DNA from: Malus domestica
Lineage: Eukaryota > Streptophyta > Magnoliopsida > Rosales > Rosaceae
Direction of reading: 5' to 3'
DNA: 64,000 nt
NCBI RefSeq assembly: GCF_042453785.1
Contig: NC_091673.1
Coordinates: 6,655,001 to 6,719,000 of the forward strand
Notes under the pieces: model-generated
Databases searched by the model: none
The model's input: the letters and a program-made list of their open reading frames with translations, nothing else
Told to the model about the DNA's origin: nothing
Shown here: positions 22,659 through 33,436 of the stretch, piece after piece
Position numbering within the stretch: position 1 is the first letter of the stretch
Layout of the letters: every line of letters starts with the position of its first letter
Position numbers and translations under genes: made by a program

Positions 22659-24879
22659 TGTTAGACGCACAGTTAGAACTTGAATGTGGGAACCAAGAAG
22701 TATGGGCTGTCAGTTTTATATATCAGTTTTCTATCTCCACATGTGGTCTTCGACAAGTCAGGCACGGGCAGCATGGAGATGATCATGGACTTGTTAATTT
22801 TATATTTGTCCTCAGCATGTGCAGCATGGACTGCTTGTTAGTTTATAGGTCCTCAAACACATGCACCACGTGCAGCATATTCCTGATGTATTTATATTTA
22901 CGTACTTAATACATCAGGAATATGCTGCACGTGGTGCATGTGTTTGAGGACCTATAAACTAACAAGCAGTCCATGCTGCACATGCTGAGGACAAATATAA
23001 AATTAACAAGTCCATGATCATCTCCATGCTGCCCGTGCCTGACTTGTCGAAGACCACATGTGGAGATAGAAAACTGATATATAAAACTGACAGCCCATAC
23101 TTCTTGGTTCCCATTCTCACACCTCCCTTGGAAAATCGTCCTCTTGGTCTTGAGGTCCTTAACAACAAAATAATATGGAAAAATTAGAATGTAGCATTTG
23201 TTATTTAGGGTAAATCTATGGGCAGAGATAATATTGGTAGAGGCTGACGGACAATGTAAAACATTCTTAAGGTTAAATGAGCAAGAATTAGCATTAATTT
23301 GATTTGAACCAGAGTGAGCAATAGCGAGTCCAGTATCATTACCTACACCACCAATGTTTTCATTACCGTTGTACTCTTTAGGATTAACCAAATTCTGGAG
23401 ATCAGGTGTGATATGTGCATTAGCGCCTGTATCAATTAACCACGAACCATTTTTCTGACGGTTCAAGGGGATGGATGAGGAGGCCATTGCACTGAGACGC
23501 TGGGCTGGAATGCGTCCTTCGTATGCAGCATTCATGCGCTGGTAACAGTCAAGGGCAGGATGCCCTTCTTTTCCACAAATCTGGCAGGTTATTCGTCCTC
23601 CTCCACAACGTTCCCCATTACTGGCAGGAACACGTTGGTAATTATTGTTGTTGTTGCGAGGACCAAAGCCTCGTTGGTTGACACCACCACGGTTAGACGG
23701 AAAGCCAGCTCGTCCACCACCACGAGAACGTCCACCACGTCCTCTTGCAGCTACAAAGGCATTCACAGGGGCTGATTCAACTAGTGAAACAATTTGTTCA
23801 GCCATTCTCCTCTCTGTAGTCAGGAGAAGAGATTCAAGAGTAGGGTACGTGATCGGAGTATCACGTGCCTGTGCTGCATTAACCGTCATTTCGAACGCGG
23901 AACCTAGATTATTCAAAATGATTTGGACGAGTTCATCATCGTCCACATGCTTACCAACTAGAGCCAAATTGTCAGCAATGGCATTCATCTTATCAAGAAA
24001 GTCAGCAATAGATAAATCACCCTTCTTACATTGGAGTAGTTCATTTCGCAGGAAAAGAATTCGATTCTGCGAAGAAGAAGCATACCTTTGCTCCAGTGCT
24101 TCCCATGTTGCACGAGCTGATCGTTTGCTTGCCACAGTAGCAAGGACAGAGGCTGTAAGGGAGCCATTGATCCAACTCAGGATCATTTGGTCTTGCTGCA
24201 TCCAAGTGTTGTAGGCGGGATTGACAGTGGTGCTTCCAGCGAGATACTTGGATGGACAGACAACGGAACCATCCACATACCCCATAAGATCACGGCTCTT
24301 AAGGATTGGAAGAATCTGGGCTAACCATAACAGATAGTTAGTCCTATCGAGCTTGATGTTGACAATGGTAGTCATGGACGAAGACATGTTGATTAGAGCA
24401 GTTGCAGGTGGTGGGGTTTGCTGGGAATCAAGGAAGGTGTTGTTGTTGTTGGAAGACATGCTGGAAAAAAAAAAATTATGGATCGTTTGTCGTTGGACTT
24501 AAGAGGCTCTGTATACCATAAAAGTTCTAGGATTGTAGATTGTAGGGAAAACAAAACACTCAGGAAAGATATAACTCTACACAAGGTTTTCACTGTGATT
24601 CACACTCTACAAAGAGAGGCTGCATGTATTTATATTTACGTACTTAATACATCAGGAATATGCTGCACGTGGTGCATGTGTTTGAGGACCTATAAACTAA
24701 CAAGCAGTCCATGCTGCACATGCTGAGGACAAATATAAAATTAACAAGTCCATGATCATCTCCATGCTGCCCGTGCCTGACTTGTCGAAGACCACATGTG
24801 GAGATAGAAAATTGATATATAAAACTGACAGCCCATACTTCTTGGTTCCCACATTCAAGTTCTAACTGTGCGTCTAACA
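22659..24879 (-). mobile_element. rearranged Copia retrotransposon with inverted LTR ends
   Basis: 2221 bp bounded by a perfect 5-bp target duplication GGTAG (22654-22658, 24880-24884). The right end is a 5' LTR on - (24879 down to ~24519), starting TGTTAGACGCACAG and followed by a PBS-like TGGTATACAGAGCC. Inside is a - strand gag-protease ORF. The left end is not an LTR 3' end. It is a + strand copy of the LTR start (22659-~22892, again TGTTAGACGC...). This is fused to a - strand LTR fragment (~22890-23116), making a palindrome of about 0.2 kb per arm around a ~15-bp spacer near 22900. Pol is missing. Confidence 0.85.
23118..24459 (-). CDS. Copia gag-protease fragment (ORF open to 22906)
   Basis: The ORF starts at 24459 (MSSNNNNTFL...). 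Gag-type sequence KLDRTNYLLWLAQILPILKS is at the N-terminus. A zinc knuckle CQICGKEGHPALDC and a protease active site WLIDTGANAHIT follow. Beyond the protease the ORF leaves the retroelement frame and runs through LTR sequence to a stop at 22906, an artefact of deletion of integrase and RT/RNase H. It would encode capsid-like Gag and an aspartic protease for an RNA-mediated element but cannot move on its own. Confidence 0.85.
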
Positions 24880-25449
24880 GGTAGACGGTTCACTTTCAGA
24901 TCCACCACTTCCATAGCTCATTAAAATACTTAATGTCAGCAGAATCTTTTGTTTTTAATCTTTCTTTTTGCTTGAATTCAGGATCATCAATAGTGGACGA
25001 CTTGTGTTAGTCTTTTACAAACACAAGTGGTGACCCTCCAAAGTCTTTACATTCAATATTTCATCTTCTATATTAAGACTAAAAATTGCATGCTCCCTCC
25101 CTTGATCTTTTTGTGCAACATATGATTCTCTATGGAACCACATTCCTCAAGAATAATAGTTGTGACTGTTTTGGTGTCGCTCTCGTTGAGCTTGGCACTG
25201 ATATCCTTGGTTTTGGCCTCGACTTCATGCAAGTTCCCGGCTGTTTTCAACTTCGGTGACTCAAACTCCGACACCGGTGGCTTCTCTGCAGTTTTTTAGT
25301 CAGGCGGGTCCGCCTCATGGCCAGTCTTATTTCCACCGCCCGGCCGGTAGTTATTGCGATGGCCGCCTGGTCATTGATTTCATAGGTAACACTCCATCCA
25401 TCTGCCATCTTCCCATCCGTACAGTTTGTGAAATATGGTAGACTGGTAG

Positions 25450-28347
25450 TTGAAGAAGCTAGGACAGAAGGGTAGAGTTCAAGAGAGCAAAATGCGTTTA
25501 GGAAAGTGGAATATAGGAACCTTAACGGGAAAATCTATGGAAGTAGTGGAAGTTATGGTGAGGAGAAGGATAAATATTATGTGCCTACAAGAAACTAAGT
25601 GGGTTGGTAGTAAGGCAAAGGATCTAGAAAACTCAGGGTTTAAACTTTGGTATTCGGGCACAAATAGAACGAGAAACGGTGTTGGCATCATCGTGGACAA
25701 GACCTTGGTACAAGATGTTGTAGATGTCAAGAGGGTAGGAGATAGAATCATGGCAATCAAGATTGTAATAGGACAAGAACTTATCAATGTGATTAGTGCG
25801 TACGCACCTCAAGTAGGGTTGGATACGAGTTCGAAGGAGAAATTTTGGGAAGATCTTGGAGACTTGGTGCAAGGAATTGCTCAGACGGAGAAGTTATTTA
25901 TAGGAGGAGATTTAAATGGACACGTGGGCAGGGAGACAGGCAACTATGGAGGTTTTCATGGTGGCCATGGTTTTGGGGAGAGAAACGAGGATGGGGAAGC
26001 TATCTTGGATTTTGCAATGACATATGATCTCTTCTTAGCCAACACCTTCTTTAAGAAGAGAGAAGAACATGTGATCACCTACAAGAGTGGGTCGTCAAAA
26101 ACACAAATAGATTTTCTTCTAATGAGGAAAGGGGATCGTATAACTTGTAAGGATTGCAAAGTTATACCAGGAGAGAGCGTGGCTAATCAACATCGCTTGT
26201 TGGTGATGGATGTACATATCAAAAGAGTAAGACAAAAGAACAAGACTTGGAAGTGCCCAAGGACTAGATGGTGGAATCTAAAAGAAGAAAAACAAGCCAT
26301 TTTCAAAGAGAAGGTAATCACCCAATGTGTGTGGGATAGAGAGGGGGAAGCTAGCCAAATGTGGGATTCCATGGCTAGTTGTATCCGAAAAGTAGCAAAA
26401 GAGGTATTAGGAGAGTCCAAGGGCTTTGCCCCACACCAAAAGGAATCTTGGTGGTGGAATGAGGAGGTACAAACGAAGGTGAAGGCTAAGAAGGAATGTT
26501 GTAAAGCCTTATACAAGGAGAGGACCGATGAAAATGGTGAAAGGTATAGAAAAGCGAAGCAAGAGGCGAAGAAAGCTGTCAGAGAAGCTAAGTTAGCGGC
26601 TTACGACGATATGTATAAACGACTAGATACCAAAGAAGGAGAGTTGGATATCTATAAACTATCTAGAGCAAGGGAAAAGAAGACAAGGGACCTAAACCAA
26701 GTGAGGTGCATCAAGGATGAGGATGGAAAGGTTCTTGCTACAGAGAACGCGGTTAAAGACAGATGGAGAGGTTATTTTCATAATCTTTTCAATAAAGGAC
26801 ATGAAATGAGTGCTTCTTTAGGGGAGTTGAGTAACTCAGAAGAGTGTAGAAACTACTCTTTTTATCGTCGAATCCGGAAGGAAGAAGTGGTTGTAGCTTT
26901 GAAGAAGATGAAGCATAAAAAAGCAATAGGCCCAGACGATATACCAATCGAAGTGTGGAAACTTTTGGGAGAGACAGGTATAACATGGCTCACTGACCTT
27001 TTCAATAGGATTTTGAAAACGAAGAAGATGCCAAATGAGTGGCGAACGAGCACTTTGGTGCCTATCTACAAGAATAAGGGCGACGTACAAAATTGCATGA
27101 ACTATAGGGGTATTAAGCTAATGAGTCATACAATGAAGCTCTGGGAGAGAGTCATTGAGCATAGATTGAGGCAAGAGACACGGGTTTCGGACAACCAATT
27201 CGGGTTCATGCCAGGGCGCTCAACCATGGAGGCAATCTATCTCTTACGAAGATTGATGGAAAGATATAGAGATGGGAAAAAGGATTTACACATGGTCTTT
27301 ATAGATTTGGAAAAAGCGTATGATAGGGTCCCAAGAGACATTCTTTGGAGGATTTTAGAGAAGAAAGGAGTACGAGTAGCATATATCCAAGCTATAAAGG
27401 ATATGTATGAAGGAGCAAAGACTGCCGTAAGAACTCATGAAGGACAAACCGAAAGCTTTCCCATAACTGTAGGATTACATCAAGGCTCATCCTTAAGTCC
27501 TTACCTTTTTGCGTTGGTAATGGATGAGTTAACAGGACATATTCAAGATGATATTCCTTGGTGTATGCTTTTCGCAGACGATATAGTGTTGATAGATGAA
27601 ACTCAGGAAGGGGTAAATGCAAAGCTTAACCTTTGGAGAGAAGTGTTGGAATCTAAAGGTCTTCGCCTAAGCCGATCAAAGACAGAATATATGGAGTGCA
27701 AGTTCAGTGCAAATGGAGGCCAAAACGAGTTAGGGGTGAGGATCGGAGATCAAGAAATACCAAAGAGCGACCGTTTTCGTTACCTAGGATCTATCTTGCA
27801 AAAGAACGGAGAATTAGATGGAGATCTCAACCATAGAATACAAGCTGGATGGATGAAGTGGAAGAGTGCATCCGGCGTGTTGTGTGACCGCCGTATGCCA
27901 CTGAAGCTCAAGGGAAAATTTTATAGGACGGCAATAAGGCCGGCGATGCTGTATGGCACAGAATGTTGGGCGGTGAAACATCAACACGTACACAAAATGG
28001 GTGTAGCGGAGATGAGGATGCTTCGTTGGATGTGTGGGCACACGAGAAAGGATAAGATTAGGAATGAGGATATCCGGGGTAAAGTAGGAGTAGCCGAAAT
28101 TGAAGGAAAGATGAGAGAAAATCGGTTACGGTGGTTTGGACATGTGCAAAGAAGGCCTACTGACGCTCCGATTAGAAGATGCGACTATGGGACAGAGGTT
28201 CAGGGCCGAAGGGGTAGAGGAAGACCTAGGAAAACTTTGGAAGAGACTCTAAGAAAAGACTTAGAGTACTTGGATCTAACGAAGGACATGACACAGGATC
28301 GAGCACAATGGCGTTCTAAGATTCATATAGCCGATCCCACTCAGTGA
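25450..28347 (+). CDS. RTE-type non-LTR retrotransposon ORF (endonuclease + reverse transcriptase), copy A
   Basis: Uninterrupted 965-codon ORF. Residues ~15-245 are an apurinic-like endonuclease ([46 protein letters not shown]). Residues ~470-740 are the reverse transcriptase ([58 protein letters not shown], with FADD at 708-711 as the catalytic motif). The C-terminal part has the [12 protein letters not shown] and [12 protein letters not shown] blocks usual in plant RTE-clade proteins, often misannotated as 'craniofacial development protein'. The protein nicks target DNA and primes cDNA synthesis. All key residues look intact. The usual 3' end (GGGAAAAGGCTTTG plus TTG repeats) is missing right after the stop; the sequence instead runs into another element. 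Confidence 0.92.
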   Translation: MKKLGQKGRVQESKMRLGKWNIGTLTGKSMEVVEVMVRRRINIMCLQETKWVGSKAKDLENSGFKLWYSGTNRTRNGVGIIVDKTLVQDVVDVKRVGDRIMAIKIVIGQELINVISAYAPQVGLDTSSKEKFWEDLGDLVQGIAQTEKLFIGGDLNGHVGRETGNYGGFHGGHGFGERNEDGEAILDFAMTYDLFLANTFFKKREEHVITYKSGSSKTQIDFLLMRKGDRITCKDCKVIPGESVANQHRLLVMDVHIKRVRQKNKTWKCPRTRWWNLKEEKQAIFKEKVITQCVWDREGEASQMWDSMASCIRKVAKEVLGESKGFAPHQKESWWWNEEVQTKVKAKKECCKALYKERTDENGERYRKAKQEAKKAVREAKLAAYDDMYKRLDTKEGELDIYKLSRAREKKTRDLNQVRCIKDEDGKVLATENAVKDRWRGYFHNLFNKGHEMSASLGELSNSEECRNYSFYRRIRKEEVVVALKKMKHKKAIGPDDIPIEVWKLLGETGITWLTDLFNRILKTKKMPNEWRTSTLVPIYKNKGDVQNCMNYRGIKLMSHTMKLWERVIEHRLRQETRVSDNQFGFMPGRSTMEAIYLLRRLMERYRDGKKDLHMVFIDLEKAYDRVPRDILWRILEKKGVRVAYIQAIKDMYEGAKTAVRTHEGQTESFPITVGLHQGSSLSPYLFALVMDELTGHIQDDIPWCMLFADDIVLIDETQEGVNAKLNLWREVLESKGLRLSRSKTEYMECKFSANGGQNELGVRIGDQEIPKSDRFRYLGSILQKNGELDGDLNHRIQAGWMKWKSASGVLCDRRMPLKLKGKFYRTAIRPAMLYGTECWAVKHQHVHKMGVAEMRMLRWMCGHTRKDKIRNEDIRGKVGVAEIEGKMRENRLRWFGHVQRRPTDAPIRRCDYGTEVQGRRGRGRPRKTLEETLRKDLEYLDLTKDMTQDRAQWRSKIHIADPTQ

Positions 28348-28609
28348 CTTGGATTTTCCAAGTCTCCAACTGAGAAGTTTTCCTCACTCGGGAAATTAAG
28401 GGAACACTACCCCAACCTACATGCTCCACTCAGAAAGCTTCAACATACAAGCTTCAACAAAAGAAAATTCAAAGAACTTAGCGAAGAAGGCTTTTTGGTG
28501 TATTTAACACAATACGTTGAAATGAAGGAAAGCTTATTTATTGATATCCCCGATAAGCTACAAATATGTACATATACATGAGTCAAAATAAACACACAAG
28601 AGGGAGCCT

Positions 28610-29290
28610 TCACAAAGGTTGCTTAGGAGAAGTCTCAGCAGTCGGTAGAGCCCCAGAAAGAGAAGGCACCGGAGGGGGATCATTTGGAGCCTCAGTACTG
28701 GACAGAACCCTAGAAGGAGGAGGCATCAGAGGTTGATCATTTGGAGCTTCATTACGCGGTACAGCCCCAGAAGACGAAGGCAATAAATGCCTTTGGAACA
28801 AACCCACAAATCTCTGATGATCAAGTAAAACCTGACCATCAGTTTCCTTCATCTGGTCAAGCTTCCTCTTCATGTTGGTAGCATAGTCATGTGCGAGCCG
28901 GTGCAACTGTTTATTCTCATGCTTGAGCCCTCTAATCTCCTGTTTGAGACTCATCACTTCAGCCGCCAATGATTCAACTTGGCGGGTTCGAGCAAATAGG
29001 CGTTGGGCCATATTAGACACAGAACCTGCACACTGAACACTGAGAGCCAGCGAATCCTTAACAGCTAACTCATCTGACCGTTTGGAAAGTAGTCTGTTAT
29101 CTTTGGGAGTGAGAAGGTTCCTGGCCACCACCGCAGCGGTCATATCATTCTTCATCACGGAATCCCCAACGGTAAGAGGACCAGTAGGGGAGACGAAGGA
29201 TGGGCGCCATATGTTGTCTGGAGAAGGCGGGGCTGCCTCTTCAACAAGGTTCAAGTCAAAACGACGGTCGGAGGGGCCAGACATTTTCAA
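28610..29290 (-). CDS. unknown 226-residue coiled-coil protein encoded by the LARD-like element, copy A
   Basis: The ORF starts at 29290 (MKMSGPSDRRFDLNLVEEA...) and is antisense to the LTR element. The middle (~residues 105-155: VESLAAEVMSLKQEIRGLKH then ENKQLHRLAHDYATNMKRKL) has heptad spacing of L/V/M residues, a coiled coil. The C-terminal ~60 residues are Pro/Ser-rich with three related repeats (GAVPRNEAPNDQPL, RVLSSTEAPNDPPP, GALPTAETSP). No catalytic motif. The inverted second copy (60930-61610) differs by one residue in this reading (Val/Met near the C-terminus). Function unknown. Such antisense ORFs are known from some large plant LTR elements, but I cannot assign this one to a named family. 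Confidence 0.6.
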   Translation of the reverse strand: MKMSGPSDRRFDLNLVEEAAPPSPDNIWRPSFVSPTGPLTVGDSVMKNDMTAAVVARNLLTPKDNRLLSKRSDELAVKDSLALSVQCAGSVSNMAQRLFARTRQVESLAAEVMSLKQEIRGLKHENKQLHRLAHDYATNMKRKLDQMKETDGQVLLDHQRFVGLFQRHLLPSSSGAVPRNEAPNDQPLMPPPSRVLSSTEAPNDPPPVPSLSGALPTAETSPKQPL

Positions 29291-29389
29291 AGGTGTTGAA
29301 GAGAGAAGAGGTCAGACAAATCAAGATCTTAGAAGTGCAAGAATGAAGCTTCTACTGGTGGAGATTCAAGTGTGCTTTGGAACTTAATG

Positions 29390-31460
29390 CCAGCCCCTAT
29401 AAAAATCTGCACTCGACGGAGCTTCAGAAATCGAAGAGACGCCTGCTCAGAAATCGAAGAGGCGTTTGCTTTCTCAAAAGCTGAGCTGCTTAGAGATCAC
29501 GAGGGTTGATCTCAGAAATCGAAGAGGCGTTTGCTTTCTCAAAAGTTGGGCTGCTCAAAGACCACGAAGGCCGATCTCAGAAATCGAAGAGGCGCTCGCT
29601 TTCTCAAAAGCTGGGCTCCCCAGAGATCACGAGGGCCGATCTCAAAAATCGAAGAGGCACCTACTTTTCCAGCCTTGTCAGCACCTGTCACACGCACACT
29701 CAGCTTTGCGGAAATTATGGGCATTCTGTCGAAGACTTCTGGGGAAGTAGAAAACACATGAATCTTACTGTTCAATCACCCACTTCCCACACGCAACAAT
29801 AGCTCATGGGTACCACAGATAACTTTGCCAAAGTTCTCTGCCAAGGTTGAGCACGTGAAGCTTGCAGCTCCCACTACATCGCTCTGACCAAGAAGGGTAA
29901 AAGAATAGCAAAGAAACAGCACTAACAAAGTTTAGACCCATAAATTTTGAAGGTCTAGCTACCATATTATTACCCACAAGGGTAAAGGAACAGTACCACT
30001 GCTGGATAATTGGAAAGTCCCTGTGTGTCAACCTCTGTGCTTCGTGGCAAGGTAGACTAGCAAACATGCCCAACCTTTACTCACATTCGAGAAAACACTC
30101 CCAATAAGATTGCTTGCTCCAAAATCGAAGAGGCACCGTCCTCCGAATCTCGAGAGCCAGACTCCCAACATGACTACTTTATTAAAAATCGAAGAGAGGG
30201 TAAAGGAACAGTACCATTGCTGGATAATTGGAAAGTCCCTGTGTGTCAACCTCTGTGCTTCGTGGCAAGGTAGACTAGCAAACATGCCCAACCTTTACTC
30301 ACATTCGAGAAAACACTCCCAACAAGATTGCTTGCTCCAAAATCGAAGAGGCACCGCCTTCCGAATCTCGAGAGCCAGACTCCCAACATGATTACTTTCT
30401 CAAAAATCGAAGAGACACTGCTCCCCGAATCTTCGAGAGCCAGACCCCCAGCCTGATTGCTTTCTCAAAAATCGATGAGGCATCGTTCTCCGAATCAATC
30501 GAAGAGGCGCTCGCTTTCTCAAAAGCTGGGCTGCTCAGAGACCACGAGGGCCGATCTCAGAAATCGAAGAGGCACCTACTTTTCTAGCCTTGTCAGCACC
30601 TGTCACACGCACACTCAGCTTTGCAGAAATTATGGGCATTCTGTCGAAGATTTCTGGTGAAGTAGAAAGCACATGAATCTTACTGTTCAATTACCCACTT
30701 CCCACACGCAACAATAGCTCATGGGTACCACAGATAACTTTGCCAAAGTTCTCTGCCAAAGTTGAGCACGTGAAGCTTGCAGCTCCCACTAAATCGCTCT
30801 GACCAAGAAAGGTAAAAGAATAGCAAAGAAACAGCACTAACAAAGTTTAGACACATAAATTTTGAAGGTCTAGCTACCATATTATTACCCACAAGGGTAA
30901 AGGAACAGTACCACTGCTGGATAATTGGAAAGTCCCTGTGTGTCAACCTCTCTGCTTCGTGGCAAGGTAGACTAGCAAACATGCCCAACCTTTACTCACA
31001 TTCGAGAAAACACTCCCAACAAGATTGCTTGCTCCAAAATCGAAGAGGCACCGTCCTCCGAATCTCGAGAGCCAGACTCCCAACATGACTACTTTCTCAA
31101 AATCGAAGAGAGGGTAAAGGAACAGTACCATTGCTGGATAATGGGAAAGTCCCTGTGTGTCAACCTTTGTGCTTCGTGGCAAGGTAGACTAGCAAACATG
31201 CCCAACCTTTACTCACATTCGAGACAACACTCCCAACAAGATTGCTTGCTCCAAAATCGAAGAGGCACCGCCCTCCGAATCTCGAGAGCCAGACTCCCAA
31301 CATGATTACTTCCTCAAAAATCGAAGAGACACTGCTCTCCGAATCTCGAGAGCCAGACCCCCAGCATGATTGCTTTCTCAAAAATCGAAGAGGCATCGTT
31401 CTCCGAATCTCGAGAGCCAGATACCACAGACCACTTTTTCAAAGTGCTCTGACAGAGTTA
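29390..31460. repeat. complex tandem repeat array in composite A
   Basis: Units of ~60-70 bp built on AAATCGAAGAGGCG / TTTCTCAAAAGCTGGGCTGC / GATCACGAGGGCCGAT (29440-29660), followed by longer blocks. A segment with GGTAAAGGAACAGTACCACTG...CAAGGTAGACTAGCAAACATG and TCGAGAGCCAGACTCCCAAC recurs around 29990-30180, 30195-30390, 30895-31095 and 31110-31310. A block starting GGGTACCACAGATAACTTTG occurs at 29810 and 30723. Short ORFs here are repeat artefacts. Confidence 0.8.
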
Positions 31461-32814
31461 AAACATGTGAAACTGACAGCTCCCACTACCGTGCTATGAC
31501 CAAGCAGGGTAAAGGAATAGCATTACTACTTGTTGTTAGGGAGACTCCTATATATGTCGACCTCCATCCCCAACGGACAGGCAGACCTGCAAAAATGCTC
31601 AACCCTTCATCATATCTGAAAGGGCACTCCCAACGAAGCATTTCAAAATATTCAGCTTTCTTTCCCCCCGATAATACCTCTGCAAACAAGCTATACTAGA
31701 GCAAGAATATCTCATATCATCAGGGTTAAAAGCAAGAGTATCCCATATCATGCTTTTTCCCTGTCTTTTCCTTTGGCCTTGTTTTTACCTGTAAGACAAG
31801 GAGAAAGAGAGCAATCAGTCAGCACTTGGAATCAAGCTTCCAGCCAGGAACTGACTTCCTGGAACCCCTTACCTGATTACTTACCTGGCATTGCTCTCGA
31901 GTACTCATCTTCAACATCTTATGTTTCCAGGGAAGATTCCGCATCTGCTTGAGGAACAGATAGGGCAAGTACGAAGGATACAAGGAAGCATGTGGAGACA
32001 AGCGTAACAGCACACGTGCCGATACATCCATTACTCTGTCAAAAGCAAAAGTATCCCATATCAGCAGGGTGGAACGTACTCTAGATTTGATGGACTTGTT
32101 TTGACCCTCAAATTCTTCAGTCGGCCTTATACTCTGGAGGAAACCAGAAAACCCTCCAGCTCAGTTCAAGAATAAGCCTGTGGAAAGTTACTTCTTCAAA
32201 AGCAAAAGTATCTCATATCATCTCTCCTCATTTTTCTTCTCTTTATCCTTCATGCTGTTGCAAGACGGGGAGAAGGTGAACAATCAGTCGGAGCTCTGAT
32301 TGCTTACCTTGTCTGTCACCTCTTTCAGCAGACCCCCTAGCTCGGCGACTTGGGGGACTCCTACTACATGATTTGTATCGCGCTTGACCAAGCCTGAAAC
32401 TACAAGTAAGCTTCAAGTGAAATTGATACATTACCTTGTGCATCTCCACCAGTTAAAGATACCACCCCTGGATGGAGGAAAAGTACTTCCAGAAAAGATG
32501 CCACATCTACCTATGAGACTATTAAGGCAAGTCAAGACGACACCACACTCCGATACTTAGAAGTTTCGTGATTACGAGATCATTCTCCCACAATATTTCC
32601 TAATGTCATTTGTACTAAATCATTCACTTGTACTCACTAAAGGAGAGCTTGAACCTATGTACTTGTGTAAACCCTTCACAATTAATGAGAACTCTTCTAT
32701 TCCGTGGACGTAGCCAATCTGGGTGAACCACGTACATCTTGTGTTTGCTTTCCTATCTCTATCCATTTATATACTTATCCACACTAATGACCGGAGCAAT
32801 CTAGCGAAGATCAC

Positions 32815-33436
32815 AAAAAGCGACCGTTTTCGCTACCTAGGATCTATCTTGTAAGAGAACGGAGAATTAGATGGAGATCTCAACCATAGAATACGAGCTG
32901 GATGGATGAAGTGTAAGAGCGCATCCGGCGTGTTGTGTGACCGTCGTAGGCCACTGAAGCTCAAGGGAAAATTTTATAGGACGGCAATAAGGCCAGCGAT
33001 GTTGTATGGCACAGAATGTTGGGCGGTGAAGCATCAACACGTACACAAAATGGGTGTAGCGGAGATGAGGATGCTTCGTGGGATGTGTGGGCACACGAGA
33101 AAGGATAAGATTGGGAATGAGGATATCCGAGGTAAAGTAGGAGTAGCCAAAATTGTAGGAAAGATGAGAGAAAATCGGCTCCGGTGATTTGGACATGTGC
33201 AAAGAAGGCCGACTGACGCTCCGGTTCGAAGATGTGACTACGGGACAGAGGTTCAGGGCCGAAGGGGTAGAGGAAGACCTAGGAAAACTTTGGAAGAGAC
33301 TCTAAGAAAAGACTTAGAGTACTTGGATCTAACGGAGGACATGACACAAAACCGAGCGCAATGGCGTTCTAGGATTCATATAGCCGACCCCACTTAGTGG
33401 GAAAAGGCTTTGTTGTTGTTGTTGTTGTTGTTGTGC
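32815..33436 (+). mobile_element. 5'-truncated RTE 3' end with TTG tail, copy A
   Basis: Starts inside the RTE coding region ([10 protein letters not shown] block), contains stop codons (TAA near 32850, TGA near 33185), and keeps the C-terminal block RRPTDAPVRRCDYG and the 3' end GTGGGAAAAGGC followed by TTG repeats. Preceded by ~30 bp of unassigned sequence after the LARD LTR. Confidence 0.85.

Larger units (their letters stand above)
21230..24916 (+). pseudogene. GDSL esterase/lipase, unit 3 (pseudogene, split by a Copia derivative)
   Basis: It belongs to a different sub-branch from units 1-2 and is close to unit 4. The start homologous to unit 4's ATG is GTG (21230). Exon 1 has FNFGDSNSDTGG but then runs out of frame and joins exon-2-like sequence (LAYLDYVGSNFTHGANF) without the normal end and intron. 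Exon 3 (around 21822-21983) lacks a base in the GQND block. Exon 4 (around 22060-22318) carries TAG/TAA stops. Exon 5 around 22470-22653 keeps the WVNWVGVHFTQAAN region, in which the catalytic Asp is replaced by Val. The coding end is cut at 22658 by a 2.2-kb insertion and resumes at 24885, where DGSLSDPPLP and a TAG stop (24914-24916) complete the family C-terminus. Confidence 0.85.
28348..32783 (+). mobile_element. LARD-like LTR element, 3' part, within composite A
   Basis: A polypurine tract GACTTGGGGGACTCC (about 32347-32361) is followed by an LTR-like segment 32369-32783 that starts TGATTTGTATCGC and ends TTATCCACA. It shares with the element at 36642-41656 the LTR stretch GGACGTAGCC...GGTGAACCACG and the PPT. 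No 5' LTR is seen at the left side. No gag or pol. It contains a 226-codon ORF on the opposite strand and a large repeat array. Confidence 0.65.
25450..33436 (+). mobile_element. RTE composite, copy A (RTE + LARD part + RTE 3' tail)
   Basis: Three parts in order: the full RTE ORF to 28347 and its end near 28347 (CCCACTCAG); 28348-32783, the 3' part of a large non-coding LTR derivative; and 32815-33436, a second 5'-truncated RTE 3' end with GTGGGAAAAGGCTTTG and (TTG)n at 33409-33434. The same order and junctions recur inverted at 57090-64000. Copy A sits in intron 1 of GDSL unit 4, and the TTG tail abuts host DNA. The exact 5' boundary and target duplication could not be fixed. Confidence 0.75.

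Noticed and set aside
27814-28041. Antisense ORFs over the RTE RT region, in both copies
   Set aside because: Conserved only because the RTE sense frame is conserved.
29390-31700. Many overlapping ORFs of 70-110 codons in the composite repeat array
   Set aside because: They repeat with the array unit in both frames and strands. No start context or family.
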